From the NCBI RefSeq assembly GCF_009762775.1, contig NZ_CP046401.1, positions 2,418,001-2,482,000 of the forward strand: 64,000 nucleotides of DNA. Direction: 5' to 3'. A program made the translations under genes and the position numbers. The notes beneath the pieces are model-generated. The model did not search any database, had not been told where the DNA came from, and saw nothing but the letters and a program-made list of their open reading frames with translations. This document shows, piece after piece, positions 54,935-64,000 of the stretch. The stretch comes from Maribellus comscasis (GTDB lineage Bacteria > Bacteroidota > Bacteroidia > Bacteroidales > Prolixibacteraceae). How positions within the stretch are numbered: position 1 is the stretch's first letter; every line of letters begins with the position of its first letter.

Positions 54935-56584
54935 ATGGACAATTCAAAACCAACTTTAGCAATTTACGGAATACAGGATCGTGAAAACCATAAATTCCCG
55001 TTTTATGTTCACGACCATAACCTTGCTCTCATGCAAGATGGAAAAGTTCTTCATTTTTTGCAACAGGAAAGAATTTCGCGAAGGAAACGCGACAATACGC
55101 TTTATATCCATTTAAAATCAATTCTGAAAGAAAAGAAACTTTTGGGAAAAGATTACGATATCGTCTTTGTTGATAATGTTGTTGGCCGTGCTTTTTTAAC
55201 TCAAAACGGAGATGCGCGTTTTGAAGCTCCGTTAAAGGAGTTTCTTGCCTACGAACCTGAACCAGGCAGATGCTGGTGGTTTGGTAAAGAAAAAAAAGCC
55301 TACATTTTAAATCACGAACTGGCACATATGTTTTCTTGCCTTCCGTTTTTTGGAAATTTTAAAGACAACAGCCTGCTTGTACATTTTGACGGCGGAGCCA
55401 GCCTGAGCAATTTCTCGGCTTGTACTTTCAACAAAGGAATTCTAAAATGGGAGGAGTATCACTGGGATTTAAAACCTTACAGTACAATTTATAATGCCAA
55501 TGCGCTCGTTTTTTCAATAATCGGCGCAAAGCTGGCGGAACAAAATTCTGTTCCCGGAAAATTTATGGGTTTTGCCGGCTGGGGGACTTACCTTCCCGAA
55601 CTTGAGAAATGGCTTATTGAAAATGATCTGTTTCAGGACATTTGGGGGAAAACTTCAATTTTTTTTGAAAAAGTACTTATCGACTGGGGAATTGAGTTAA
55701 AATCTTTTGATCAGAATTCAAAATTTATTCGTAACACAGCAGCCACCTTACAGCAAATATTTGTAAAAAAGATTCTTAGGAAACTCCAGAAATTAAAAGA
55801 AAGAACCGGCGCTGAAAACTTGTACTACACCGGAGGTTCTGCTTTAAATATTGTTGCTAACACCGCGATTATTAAAAGCAATCTTTTTCGCAATGTATAC
55901 ATTCCCCCCTGCACTGAAGATTCAGGTCTCGCGTTGGGCGCAGCAGCCTTTGCTGAATGGATAAAACATGGGAAAATTTCACCTCATTCTGCTTTTTTAA
56001 ACAATTGGGGAATTGAAAATTGCGACACCTTCATTTCTGAAGAAACCATTCAAACAGTAGCAAAGGAAATTGCCAAAAGCAAAATCGTTGGAGTTTGCAA
56101 CGGATTTGGAGAAGCCGGTCCGCGGGCTCTTGGAAACCGCAGTATTCTGGCTCTGCCCGATTCAAAAAAACTGGCAAAAAAAATTAGTGTAGAAAAAAAA
56201 GAACGGGAATGGTACCGGCCTCTTGCCCCGGTCGCGCTGGAGAAAAACACAAAATACTTTACCGGCGAAAATGTCATCCATCAACTTTCAAAATACATGC
56301 TCCTCGATTTTAAAGTACTTCCCGAAAAACACGATGAAATTGCAGGTATAATCCATGCAGATGGCACGGCGCGCTTTCAAACCGTTTTTGAAAAAAATGA
56401 TAACCCTTTTTTATATCAACTATTAAAATATATGGATGAAATTTATGGCGTGAAAGCGCTTATAAACACATCGTTTAATTCAAAGGGAGAACCCATTGTT
56501 CATACCGAAGAAGATGCCTTTGACTCTGCGCAGAAAATGCAACTTGATGGATTGGTTATTAACGGAAAATTTCAAAAACTTTAA
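54935..56584 (+). CDS. Carbamoyltransferase, NodU/CmcH family
   Basis: The 549-residue protein has the N-terminal actin-like fold region HDHNLALMQDGKVLHFLQQER and the metal/ATP-binding NHELAHMF. The C-terminal domain has GFGEAGPRALGNRSIL and EWYRPLAPVAL, both diagnostic of the family. It transfers a carbamoyl group to a hydroxyl or amine acceptor, often a sugar, but the acceptor is not known. Its tight packing with the DUF6427 gene suggests the two work together. No glycosyltransferase is near it. Confidence 0.9.
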   Translation: MDNSKPTLAIYGIQDRENHKFPFYVHDHNLALMQDGKVLHFLQQERISRRKRDNTLYIHLKSILKEKKLLGKDYDIVFVDNVVGRAFLTQNGDARFEAPLKEFLAYEPEPGRCWWFGKEKKAYILNHELAHMFSCLPFFGNFKDNSLLVHFDGGASLSNFSACTFNKGILKWEEYHWDLKPYSTIYNANALVFSIIGAKLAEQNSVPGKFMGFAGWGTYLPELEKWLIENDLFQDIWGKTSIFFEKVLIDWGIELKSFDQNSKFIRNTAATLQQIFVKKILRKLQKLKERTGAENLYYTGGSALNIVANTAIIKSNLFRNVYIPPCTEDSGLALGAAAFAEWIKHGKISPHSAFLNNWGIENCDTFISEETIQTVAKEIAKSKIVGVCNGFGEAGPRALGNRSILALPDSKKLAKKISVEKKEREWYRPLAPVALEKNTKYFTGENVIHQLSKYMLLDFKVLPEKHDEIAGIIHADGTARFQTVFEKNDNPFLYQLLKYMDEIYGVKALINTSFNSKGEPIVHTEEDAFDSAQKMQLDGLVINGKFQKL

Positions 56585-56628
56585 CACATTCAAAAAGAGA
56601 CTAAAAAACCTGGTTTAAAAACTATTAC

Positions 56629-56636
56629 TATTTTTG
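56629..56636 (+). promoter_or_regulatory. Candidate -7 element before tsaB
   Basis: TATTTTTG matches TAnnTTTG and lies 22 bp upstream of the tsaB start. No clear -33 TTTG was found. Confidence 0.4.
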
Positions 56637-56658
56637 CATCTTTCAAAACTGCACATTA

Positions 56659-57372
56659 ATGGCTGTAATATTAAACATAGAAACTTCAACCGAGGTTTGT
56701 TCGGTTGCGCTGGGAAAAAACGGTGAGTTACTTTTTGAAAAGGAGAGCCGTGAAGGATTAAATCACTCAGAATTACTTACGGTTTTTATCGAAGAGCTTT
56801 TTGCAGAAAACAATTTCAACATTAAAGATATCGATGCAGTTGCAGTTAGTAAAGGGCCGGGCTCTTACACAGGTTTACGAATTGGTGTTTCCGTAGCAAA
56901 AGGATTGTGTTATGCTCTTGATAAACCTCTTGTCTCAGTTGGTTCGTTGGATTCAATGGCTGTTTTCACCGCTCAGAATATCGGGAGTTTTTTTGAAGGA
57001 AATAACGACGAAGATTTATTATTCTGTCCGATGATAGACGCCAGAAGAATGGAGGTTTTCACCGCCTTGTACGAAAGCTCGGGTAAAACAGTCCAAACAG
57101 TATCTGCCCAAATTATCGATGAGAATTCATTTTCAGAGGAACTAAAGGAAAACAAAATATTGTTTTTTGGCAACGGAGCTCAAAAATGCAGAGAACACCT
57201 CTCCCATCCAAACGCCTTGTTTAACGGGCCTCTGAAGACTTCGGCACGGTTTATGCTTTTTTTAACAGAAAAAAAGTACAACAAAAAGGAATTTGAAGAC
57301 GTTGCATATTTCGAACCATTTTATTTAAAAAATTTTGTAGCAACCATTCCGAAGAATAAAATTTTAAAATGA
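56659..57372 (+). CDS. tsaB: tRNA threonylcarbamoyladenosine biosynthesis protein TsaB
   Basis: The 237-residue protein starts with NIETSTEVCSVALG and has VSKGPGSYTGLRIG, the two best-conserved motifs of TsaB. It is the partner of TsaD in adding threonylcarbamoyl to A37 of ANN-decoding tRNAs. Its stop codon overlaps the start of the DUF3108 gene (ATGA). Confidence 0.96.
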   Translation: MAVILNIETSTEVCSVALGKNGELLFEKESREGLNHSELLTVFIEELFAENNFNIKDIDAVAVSKGPGSYTGLRIGVSVAKGLCYALDKPLVSVGSLDSMAVFTAQNIGSFFEGNNDEDLLFCPMIDARRMEVFTALYESSGKTVQTVSAQIIDENSFSEELKENKILFFGNGAQKCREHLSHPNALFNGPLKTSARFMLFLTEKKYNKKEFEDVAYFEPFYLKNFVATIPKNKILK

Positions 57373-58103
57373 AAAAATTCATCATCATATTACTCTCATT
57401 TCTGTTTCTCCTGCCACAGGCATTTGCATCGAAAGAAGAAATAAAATTTAATTTGAAATTTGGTTTTGTAAAAGGAGGAGAAGCTAAATTGATTATTTCG
57501 GATACTTCTTTTAACGGTGAAAAGGCAATCCACTATTTTTTGGTAGGTAAAACAACCGGGCTGACGGACAAACTTTTTGGAGTGAACGATGTGTATGAAA
57601 CTACTGTTGATGCACAAACACGTCTCCCTTTAAAATCTATCCGAAATATAAAAGAGGGCAAATACAGGTGGTACAATGAAACACTTTTTTATCACGATAT
57701 TGACTCACTTAACAGCCAAAAATCGGGTTGGCGTGAAGCTCCTGAAAACCTGGTCGATATTATATCAGTATTTTTCTATTTTATCAACCAACACTTGTTT
57801 GAAGAAATTGAAGTGGGTCACACCGTAACGCTTCCAACCTTTCATGCCGATAAAATTGATGATGTTACCGTCAAATACCTTGGAGAAGACCGGGTAGAAA
57901 CTGACATGGGAAAAATTGACTGCTTTGTGCTTGCCCCGGTGGTTGACAAAGGAAAACTGCTCAAACGTTCCGATGGTCTGAAATTTTTTATTTCCAAAGA
58001 AACCAAAATGCCTGTACTTCTTGAATTCGACATGAAAGTAGGTGCACTTCGGGCAATATTAAAAAGCTATAAAATAGACGGTGTTGAACAGGTTACCAAA
58101 TAA
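57369..58103 (+). CDS. DUF3108 domain protein with signal peptide
   Basis: The 244-residue protein has a signal peptide (KKFIIILLSFLFLLPQAFA, cleavage near residue 20) and the DUF3108 pattern: KFGFVKGGEAKLII, then VYETTVDAQTRLPLKSIRNIKEG and LLKRSDGLKFFISKETKMPVLLEF near the end. It is periplasmic and probably beta-rich. It is co-translated with tsaB by a 4-bp overlap, though the two work in different compartments, so the link may only be transcriptional. Its function is not established. Confidence 0.85.
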   Translation: MKKFIIILLSFLFLLPQAFASKEEIKFNLKFGFVKGGEAKLIISDTSFNGEKAIHYFLVGKTTGLTDKLFGVNDVYETTVDAQTRLPLKSIRNIKEGKYRWYNETLFYHDIDSLNSQKSGWREAPENLVDIISVFFYFINQHLFEEIEVGHTVTLPTFHADKIDDVTVKYLGEDRVETDMGKIDCFVLAPVVDKGKLLKRSDGLKFFISKETKMPVLLEFDMKVGALRAILKSYKIDGVEQVTK

Positions 58104-58141
58104 GCGGAATAAAAAAACATCCTAAAAATTTGCAGAAAGGA

Positions 58142-58170
58142 TTGATTTTTAATCGATTTGTTTATTTTTG
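58142..58170 (+). promoter_or_regulatory. Candidate promoter of efp
   Basis: ATTG at 58141-58144 and TATTTTTG at 58163-58170, 18 bases apart, resemble the -33 and -7 elements of the phylum; the start codon is 24 bp further on. Confidence 0.45.
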
Positions 58171-58194
58171 CACCGATTTTAAAAGATTATTCAA

Positions 58195-58764
58195 ATGGCT
58201 ACAACAGCAGATTTCAGAAACGGTTTATGTTTCAAATTCAAAGGTGATATTTATACAATAGTTTCATTCCTTCACGTAAAACCAGGGAAAGGCCCTGCTT
58301 TTGTTCGTACAAAACTCAAAAATGTAAAAACCGGAAGGGTTATTGAAAATACATTTTCTTCAGGTGTAAAAGTTGAGGATGTGCGTGTTGAGCGTCGTCA
58401 ATATCAATATTTGTATCGCGATGACATGGGACTAAATGTAATGAATACCGAAACTTTTGAGCAAATTTCCATTCCTGAATCAATGGTAGAAAACAATGAC
58501 CTGATGAAAGAAGGCGAAATTATTGAAATTCAATTTCAGGCAGATGAAGAAATGCCTTTAACTGCAGAAATGCCTGAAAAAGTGGAATTAAAAATTACAC
58601 AAACCATTGAAGGAGAAAAAGGAAATACCGCCAGCTCCACTGCGTTAAAACCAGCAACTGTTGAAACCGGCGCTGAAATTATGGTTCCGATGTTTATAAA
58701 CGAAGGAGATGTAATTAAGGTAAACACAAGCGACCGCGCATACAGTGAAAGAGTAAAACAGTAA
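58195..58764 (+). CDS. efp: Elongation factor P
   Basis: The 189-residue protein has the conserved loop HVKPGKGPAFVRTKLK, whose Lys32 is the residue modified in many EF-Ps, and ends RAYSERVKQ as family members do. EF-P relieves ribosome stalling at polyproline. It stands alone with its own promoter motif and terminator. Confidence 0.97.
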   Translation: MATTADFRNGLCFKFKGDIYTIVSFLHVKPGKGPAFVRTKLKNVKTGRVIENTFSSGVKVEDVRVERRQYQYLYRDDMGLNVMNTETFEQISIPESMVENNDLMKEGEIIEIQFQADEEMPLTAEMPEKVELKITQTIEGEKGNTASSTALKPATVETGAEIMVPMFINEGDVIKVNTSDRAYSERVKQ

Positions 58765-58784
58765 AAGTTTACTATACATATTTT

Positions 58785-58813
58785 AATCCGGTCTGTTTAG
58801 GCCGGATTTTTTT
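58785..58813 (+). terminator. Terminator after efp (overlaps 3' end of the convergent ligase gene)
   Basis: The stem AATCCGG (58785-58791) pairs with CCGGATT (58802-58808) and is followed by a run of T to 58813. It overlaps the last codons of the O-antigen ligase-like gene on the other strand. Confidence 0.8.
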
Positions 58814-60260
58814 GTGCCTGTTTTCCTCCCGGGCTTAAAAATAGATCGATCGAAACAATCATCGCGGTAAAGCCCCAAAAAGGAACTGAAAGCTTATCTG
58901 TGTCGAGAAAATTATTCAGAAAACCATGGATATAATAAGTTACCAAAGCCACAAGCGCGGTTAATACGATTTGTTTCAGGCGAATGTCGGTAAGCCGTGA
59001 ATATGTTTTAACAGCCGTATAAATTACCGTTCCGATGATAAGTAAAAACGTTAATAGTCCTAAAACTCCTGATTCAGCAAGAGGCCCAAGATACTCGCTG
59101 TGCGCGTTTCCCCCGTCGGCAGAATTGGTACTGATAATTGTTCTGTCTCTATTCAACTGGTAGGGCGCATATTGAAACATATACGTGCCGGGACCATAAC
59201 CCAAAACAGGCTTGTCAGCAAACATTCGAATGGCGCAACTCCAGCGGTTTATCCGTTCAAGGTTTGAAGCATCGGAGGTAATATTGGTCATCGAATTTAT
59301 GTGGGTCATAAAATTGGCCGACGATTGTTCTGTATTTTGTTCCAGCTTCATAAATACCTGATTCTGAAATAAAATAAAAAGTGTAATTAATGATACAAAA
59401 GTTATTAAAATCGTACGAAACCTGATTTTCAGTTTAATGATTCCCCACACTCCCAGAGCAATAACCATACTCAGCCAGGCTGCGCGACTGTATGAAAGAA
59501 TAAAACCAAGCAATAAAATTCCAAAAAATACAATAGAAATAATCCTCACTTCTTTTGAATAGTTTTTCCTTAACGCAAAAAGAGCTAAAAATGGCAGGTA
59601 AATAGCCAAAACAGCTCCGTAAGAAGTATGGTCGTTGTAAAACGGAGAAACCACAAAATGCGCGGCCTGTTTGTCCCACAAACCATAACCCAAATGCCGG
59701 AAAGTGGAATAAAATACTACAATCGACAGGGAAACGATATACAACCAAACATAACGTTCAATATTTTTCCCTTCGCTAAATATTTTTATTGCAAAAAAAT
59801 ACAAACCCACTATAAACCATATTCTCGACAAGAAAAATTTAAATGAAACCAGCGGCATGGTGCTCGTTATACTGGTTAATAAAATCCATAACAGATTTGC
59901 AGCTATCGCCAGTGAAACCGGATGGAACAAAATTCTCCGATCAAAACTTCTTTCATGGAGAACTTTTAAAATAAATAAAACCAGAACTCCGAATAATAAG
60001 GGTTCTGTAGGTAAATACATGTCAAAACTAAAACCGGGAACAATCTCATGAAGAGGCAGTGAAAGCGGAGCAAAAAAGGCAATAAGGAATACGATTTTAT
60101 CAAAAGAAAAAATGGCCAGCAACAAAATGCAAAAAACAACAGGCAAGGCATTGGCTACCAGCATATCTTTTTTCACCACAAACCATAAATTCAAAAGAAC
60201 AAACGCAATTGAAATGATGTAAAAAAGCGAAATTCTTATGGCCTGGTTCCGAATCACCAT
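58797..60260 (-). CDS. O-antigen ligase-like (Wzy_C) membrane protein
   Basis: The 487-residue protein has about twelve membrane helices. A large loop contains GYGPGTYMFQYAPYQ and GGNAHSEYLGPLAESGVLG, the Wzy_C/WaaL signature. It may ligate or polymerise a polysaccharide in the periplasm. It overlaps the Wzz-like gene by 1 bp (TAATG), so the pair act together, separate from the big polysaccharide locus, which has its own Wzy-like and Wzc-like proteins. Confidence 0.88.
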   Translation of the reverse strand: MVIRNQAIRISLFYIISIAFVLLNLWFVVKKDMLVANALPVVFCILLLAIFSFDKIVFLIAFFAPLSLPLHEIVPGFSFDMYLPTEPLLFGVLVLFILKVLHERSFDRRILFHPVSLAIAANLLWILLTSITSTMPLVSFKFFLSRIWFIVGLYFFAIKIFSEGKNIERYVWLYIVSLSIVVFYSTFRHLGYGLWDKQAAHFVVSPFYNDHTSYGAVLAIYLPFLALFALRKNYSKEVRIISIVFFGILLLGFILSYSRAAWLSMVIALGVWGIIKLKIRFRTILITFVSLITLFILFQNQVFMKLEQNTEQSSANFMTHINSMTNITSDASNLERINRWSCAIRMFADKPVLGYGPGTYMFQYAPYQLNRDRTIISTNSADGGNAHSEYLGPLAESGVLGLLTFLLIIGTVIYTAVKTYSRLTDIRLKQIVLTALVALVTYYIHGFLNNFLDTDKLSVPFWGFTAMIVSIDLFLSPGGKQAQKNPA

Positions 60261-61210
60261 TACTGTTTTTTACGGTAATCGAGTAGTAAGAAAACCAATA
60301 ACGAGAAGAAAACCGCTGAGATAGTAGTAAATGCCACAATAAGCCATCGAACCGGATACGATTTTTTATCTGCAGGAACCGGATATTCAACTACATGACA
60401 ATATGTTATCTCTTTCTCGTATTCGTTGTAATATAGCTCGTATTGCGCGGTTAAAGAATCAATAGCCATTTCCAAATTCTCCATTCTCGATTCCACCCAT
60501 CGCGCTTTGGTTCCCTCCTTTTCAAAATTAGAATACAACTCTTCAATTTTTTTTGTGTCGCTGGCAGAGCCTCTTCCTGCAGCCAGGGCATTCATATAAC
60601 CGCGTGTAAGTTCAGGTGTTTGTGTTTTAAAATCGAGGATACCGTAATTATTCTTTAACGTGTCGAGCACCAACATCAAAGAATCCAGCTCGTTATATTT
60701 TCTGTCGAGCCACTTTTTTGAAATATCAACCATCTCTTTGTTTTTGATGCGCTGCATTTCTTCTACTTTTTTGTTGTAGAAATAAATTATAGAATCACAC
60801 ATATCGGAAGCCCGTTGGGGATCATAATCAAGCACCTGAATTTCAGCTGTTTCGTACTCTGTTTTTCCTGCTTTTACATTGGTATTGTAAATATCAAGCA
60901 TATAAGTAAGGTAATGCGGATCTTCCGGATTAATTTTATATACTTTATCGAGCTGAAAAACATCAAACATTTTTAGTTTAATGTCTCTTGAGTTTACCAC
61001 TTCGAGCATTTGCTCGGTTTCCGACTCGTTGCTTAGCACCCAAATATTGGTCGGATAAATGCGGGCTGTAGACTTATATTTTGGTTTTATAAACTTCGGG
61101 CCGGAAAAAACGGCTGACAAAGCAACGGCAACCAGCCCTACAATTACAAAATGAAATTTGCGTTTCCAGATTAAGTTAAGGATACGCTGATTATCAAAAA
61201 AATCATTCAT
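60260..61210 (-). CDS. Wzz-like chain-length determinant without kinase domain
   Basis: The 316-residue protein has two membrane helices (about 19-37 and 286-310) around a periplasmic coiled coil rich in KKxEE-type heptads. That is the PCP-1 layout without the ATPase of Wzc. The short RIYPTNIWVLSNESET stretch after TM1 follows the usual Wzz pattern. It probably regulates chain length for the ligase/polymerase encoded immediately downstream. Confidence 0.85.
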   Translation of the reverse strand: MNDFFDNQRILNLIWKRKFHFVIVGLVAVALSAVFSGPKFIKPKYKSTARIYPTNIWVLSNESETEQMLEVVNSRDIKLKMFDVFQLDKVYKINPEDPHYLTYMLDIYNTNVKAGKTEYETAEIQVLDYDPQRASDMCDSIIYFYNKKVEEMQRIKNKEMVDISKKWLDRKYNELDSLMLVLDTLKNNYGILDFKTQTPELTRGYMNALAAGRGSASDTKKIEELYSNFEKEGTKARWVESRMENLEMAIDSLTAQYELYYNEYEKEITYCHVVEYPVPADKKSYPVRWLIVAFTTISAVFFSLLVFLLLDYRKKQ

Positions 61211-61288
61211 GTGAAGTGGTTTAAATTTGATCGCACTATTTCAACGAAACAGAACGATTTTTAGTATTTCCGATTATTTTTTTGATGG

Positions 61289-62581
61289 TTATTGTACGAT
61301 GATCAAATAATAATTCTTTTTCCCTTTCTGCGCGAGAATGTATTTCCCACCAATCAGAAAATCCTTGTTTACTGTCAAATCAGGATCAGAAACCTTTTCT
61401 TTGTTAACACTCAGTCCATTTCCTTTAATGGTTCTTCTCAATTCACCCTTCGAAGGAAAAATTTCTGTCTTGTCAGCCAATAGATCGATCACATTTACAC
61501 CAGTTTCAATTTCTGATTTTGCCACCGTAAACTGCGGAACACCTTCAAAAACCGAAAGGAAAGTACTTTCATTCAATTTACGCAGCTGCTCAGCTGTTCC
61601 TTTTCCAAATAATATTTGAGAAGCTTCAACCGCCATTTCGTAATCATCTTTTGAATGCACCATGGTTGTAACTTCCTCTGCCAGTTTTTTCTGAAGAATA
61701 CGGGCATGGGGTGCTTCGCGGTGCTGTTCAATTAAAGAATTGATTTCATCGGACGGCAAAAGTGTAAACACTTTAATGTAACGTTCTGCATCTTCATCAG
61801 AAGTATTTAACCAAAACTGAAAAAAGGAATATGGCGATGTTCGCTCCGGATCGAGCCAAACATTTCCACCCTCTGTTTTCCCAAATTTGCTGCCATCAGC
61901 TTTTGTAATAAGAGGAATTGTGAGGGCAAAGGCTTCGCCTCCTGCTTTACGCCGAATCAGTTCGGTTCCGGTTGTGATGTTCCCCCACTGGTCGGAACCA
62001 CCCATTTGGAGTTTACAGTTCAAATTTTCATACAGCCACAAAAAATCGTAGCCTTGCACAAGCTGGTAAGTAAACTCCGTAAACGACATTCCTGTTTTTG
62101 ATTCGGCACTCAAACGTTTTTTTACCGAATCTTTTGCCATCATATAATTAACAGTGATATGTTTTCCAACGTCGCGAATAAATTCAAGAAATGAAAACGT
62201 TTTCATCCAGTCGTAATTATTCACCATTACAGCTTCATTTTCTGCACCGGAATCAAAATCGAGAAATTTTGAAAGTTGTTTTTTTATCCCCTCCAGATTT
62301 TTATTCAGAATCTCTTCATTCAACAGGTTTCTTTCCTGCGATTTTCCCGAAGGATCGCCGATCATTCCTGTTGCACCACCAACCAGGGCTACCGGTTTAT
62401 GGCCCGCCAACTGGAATCTTTTGAGCAACATGATTTGAGCAAAACTCCCCACATGTAATGAATCCGCAGTTGGATCGAAACCAATGTAGGCAGCGGTCAT
62501 TTCTTTCTTTAATTGTTCATCTGTTCCCGGCATCATATCGTGTAACATGCCCCGCCACTGGAGATCTTCAACAAAATTCAT
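61289..62581 (-). CDS. tyrS: Tyrosine-tRNA ligase
   Basis: The 430-residue class I synthetase has the HIGH-type motif HVGS (43-46), [10 protein letters not shown], the tyrosine-site YQLVQGYDF...GGSDQWGN and the KMSKS-type KFGKTEGG. It ends with an S4-like RNA-binding domain ([17 protein letters not shown]). It charges tRNA-Tyr. A TATCTTTG -7 motif lies 25 bp upstream of the start. Confidence 0.97.
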   Translation of the reverse strand: MNFVEDLQWRGMLHDMMPGTDEQLKKEMTAAYIGFDPTADSLHVGSFAQIMLLKRFQLAGHKPVALVGGATGMIGDPSGKSQERNLLNEEILNKNLEGIKKQLSKFLDFDSGAENEAVMVNNYDWMKTFSFLEFIRDVGKHITVNYMMAKDSVKKRLSAESKTGMSFTEFTYQLVQGYDFLWLYENLNCKLQMGGSDQWGNITTGTELIRRKAGGEAFALTIPLITKADGSKFGKTEGGNVWLDPERTSPYSFFQFWLNTSDEDAERYIKVFTLLPSDEINSLIEQHREAPHARILQKKLAEEVTTMVHSKDDYEMAVEASQILFGKGTAEQLRKLNESTFLSVFEGVPQFTVAKSEIETGVNVIDLLADKTEIFPSKGELRRTIKGNGLSVNKEKVSDPDLTVNKDFLIGGKYILAQKGKKNYYLIIVQ

Positions 62582-62606
62582 GAAAATATTTTTTTAAAAA
62601 TTTGCG

Positions 62607-62614
62607 CAAAGATA
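62607..62614 (-). promoter_or_regulatory. Candidate -7 promoter element of tyrS
   Basis: On the - strand TATCTTTG matches TAnnTTTG and lies 25 bp before the tyrS start. No clear -33 was found. Confidence 0.45.
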
Positions 62615-62672
62615 TAAAATGCTGGCTGTTATTCTGATGGTTTGTACAGAAAAACGGAAGTTCTTCGCAAAA

Positions 62673-63716
62673 TCACACCAGACTTAAAGCATTCATAAAA
62701 ACAATTCCTACCACAATCCAGAATACGGTATTGTATATCATCGAAATTCCAAGAAATTTAACCAGCACCTTACCCAAATTCTGACCATAGAATTTTTTTA
62801 AAGCCACAATAAAATAAACCGGAAAAGCCAAAAAAAACAGAAAGGTTATTTTTCCTGGAAAATTACTAAACAACATATTCAACAGAATAATTAAAAAGAA
62901 GTCGATAAAAAGAAAAGAGTGTAAATGAATAGAAAATATGAGATGCCGGATATAATTTTGATTACGACGGATGTAAAACAACTTTAAAATAAGAGCAAAA
63001 ACAGGCAACAAAAAGAAAAATGCCCACGACATATATTTCAGGACTTTAGCCCAGGCATCTTCAGGCGATCTGCACATTCGAATATACTCCCTGTACCGCG
63101 CCTGTTTTTTCAGGCCGGTTTCTTCACCTAATTTATTCTCAAAATAAACTGCGAGTTTTTCCAGCAACTGCCGGCTACTTTCAGAGTGCCCGGAAAGTCC
63201 ACTGTTTATACCTGAAATTATATTATTTGCCTTGGTCGAATCAATTCCCGGAGTTTCATTTAATTCAGCAATCAAAGAGTCGGCAACAAGCATTGATACT
63301 GAATCCAATCCAACACCATCTTTATTGTTTAGTGATGAATCGAGAATTTTTGTTAAACCGCGATTCGAGTATATCTGAAGAACAAAAAACAGAATAAAAC
63401 TTACAAAAATAAAAATACGAAAAGGCGGCGCATACCTCACTCGTTTGCCTTCAAAAAAATCAGCAGTAAGCCTTCCCGGAAAAAACAACAGCCTGTAAAA
63501 AGTTTTAAAAAAACGCGTGTCAAACGAAAAAAAATCGCCTACAAAGTTAAAAAACACAAACGAAAAAGGTCGGTCAAATTCTTTAACTGCCTGACCACAA
63601 TCGGGACAATAGTGTCCACTAAATTCATTTCCGCAATTTTTACAGGTAACATCTTGATAAATCGCTTCCTGCCCCTTTTTTTTAAACCACTTTCTATAAT
63701 CTGGCCACTTTTTCAT
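62673..63716 (-). CDS. DUF3667 membrane protein
   Basis: The protein has a N-terminal zinc ribbon (CKNCG...CPDCG), then the family stretch DRPFSFVFFNFVGDFFSFDTR and FFPGRLTADFFEGKRVRY, four or five membrane helices, and an amphipathic central region. This is the DUF3667 pattern; function is unknown. I chose the ATG at 63716 in A-rich context; starts at 63722 or 63746 in the same frame are possible. The start overlaps the end of the CvpA-like gene, which suggests coupling. Confidence 0.85.
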   Translation of the reverse strand: MKKWPDYRKWFKKKGQEAIYQDVTCKNCGNEFSGHYCPDCGQAVKEFDRPFSFVFFNFVGDFFSFDTRFFKTFYRLLFFPGRLTADFFEGKRVRYAPPFRIFIFVSFILFFVLQIYSNRGLTKILDSSLNNKDGVGLDSVSMLVADSLIAELNETPGIDSTKANNIISGINSGLSGHSESSRQLLEKLAVYFENKLGEETGLKKQARYREYIRMCRSPEDAWAKVLKYMSWAFFFLLPVFALILKLFYIRRNQNYIRHLIFSIHLHSFLFIDFFLIILLNMLFSNFPGKITFLFFLAFPVYFIVALKKFYGQNLGKVLVKFLGISMIYNTVFWIVVGIVFMNALSLV

Positions 63717-64000
63717 TATCATATTTTTCAGAATTCTCCCGGTCATCCCAAATATTTAGAAAAGGGAATATTGAAGGAGCGAAACTTCGTATTGGCTCGT
63801 ATAGTCGTGACTCTGCTTTTGCTTCCCTGGAAAGGATTTCAATATCGTCGTCAACTTTATCGAAAACGACAAGAATAATGCTTAAAATCAGAGCCGACTT
63901 CAAAATCCCAAAAACGAGTCCTGCGAGGCGGTTAACAAATCCAAGCATTACTGTGTCAACCAGTTTATTTACTACATTCCCGACTATGTGAACTAAAATT
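63694..64000 (-). CDS. CvpA-family membrane protein, 5' end outside window
   Basis: The frame is open to the window edge; the Met at 63948 is internal, since the preceding codons encode LVHIVGNVVNKLVDTV, which continues the CvpA fold. The visible part has the LVNRLAGLVFGILKSALILSIIL helix typical of CvpA and a polar C-terminus. Family members are inner-membrane proteins linked to colicin V production or cell-envelope processes. It ends 23 bp inside the DUF3667 gene. Confidence 0.75.
   Translation of the reverse strand, partial: ILVHIVGNVVNKLVDTVMLGFVNRLAGLVFGILKSALILSIILVVFDKVDDDIEILSREAKAESRLYEPIRSFAPSIFPFLNIWDDRENSEKYDNEKVARL

Overview
The window is AT-rich DNA from a member of the Bacteroidota, probably a Bacteroidales/Marinilabiliales-type organism (inference). 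The reasons are: secreted proteins with the C-terminal sorting domain of the type IX secretion system (T9SS), a NusG-like UpxY antiterminator heading a capsule-type operon, promoter elements of the TAnnTTTG type instead of sigma70 boxes, and phylum-typical proteins (DUF2723, DUF6427, DUF3667, a PorP/SprF-like protein).

Region 1 (1-12538, + strand) is a tandem array of very large secreted parallel beta-helix proteins. The unit repeats with an exact period of 3947 bp. The first gene is cut by the window edge, the second encodes 1205 residues, and the third encodes 1977 residues and carries three LamG modules where the others carry a CBM-like module. The middle gene is a chimera: its 5' part matches gene 3 and its 3' part matches gene 1, with the exchange inside a 352-bp stretch common to all three. 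The same kind of mosaicism recurs at a smaller scale among the LamG modules of gene 3.

Region 2 (about 12717-42938, - strand) is a roughly 30-kb exopolysaccharide/capsule locus read right to left. It starts with a stand-alone IS3-type OrfA and an UpxY antiterminator. Next comes a nucleotide-sugar module: two RfbF-like nucleotidyltransferases, an SDR, an LhgO-like oxidase, two sugar methyltransferases, a PIG-L deacetylase and an aldo/keto reductase. A T9SS cargo gene is embedded next, followed by the Wzx flippase, a fucosyltransferase-like enzyme, a pyruvyl transferase, glycosyltransferases of families GT4, GT2, GT61 and WecG/TagA, a Wzy-like polymerase, a Gfo/Idh oxidoreductase, the initiating sugar-phosphate transferase, Wza, a Wzc-like tyrosine kinase and a small HAD phosphatase. 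This is a Wzx/Wzy-type assembly line. A gene-free stretch of about 1 kb upstream (42939-43918) probably holds the promoter and leader on which UpxY would act.

Region 3 (43919-47275) is a nitrosative-stress module: hybrid cluster protein (hcp) and its ferredoxin partner on the - strand, with a divergent Crp/Fnr regulator (HcpR-like). A clear palindrome sits between them, about 40 bases upstream of the inferred hcp-operon start.

Region 4 (47268-64000) is mostly housekeeping. It contains pgeF, a PorP/SprF-like gene broken by one in-frame stop, a DUF2723 membrane protein, a PLDc_N small membrane protein, then purD, a DUF6427 protein, a carbamoyltransferase, tsaB, a DUF3108 protein and efp on the + strand. 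On the - strand are a second small polysaccharide pair (O-antigen ligase-like plus Wzz-like), tyrS, a DUF3667 protein and a partial CvpA protein. I saw no rRNA, tRNA, CRISPR array or complete insertion sequence.
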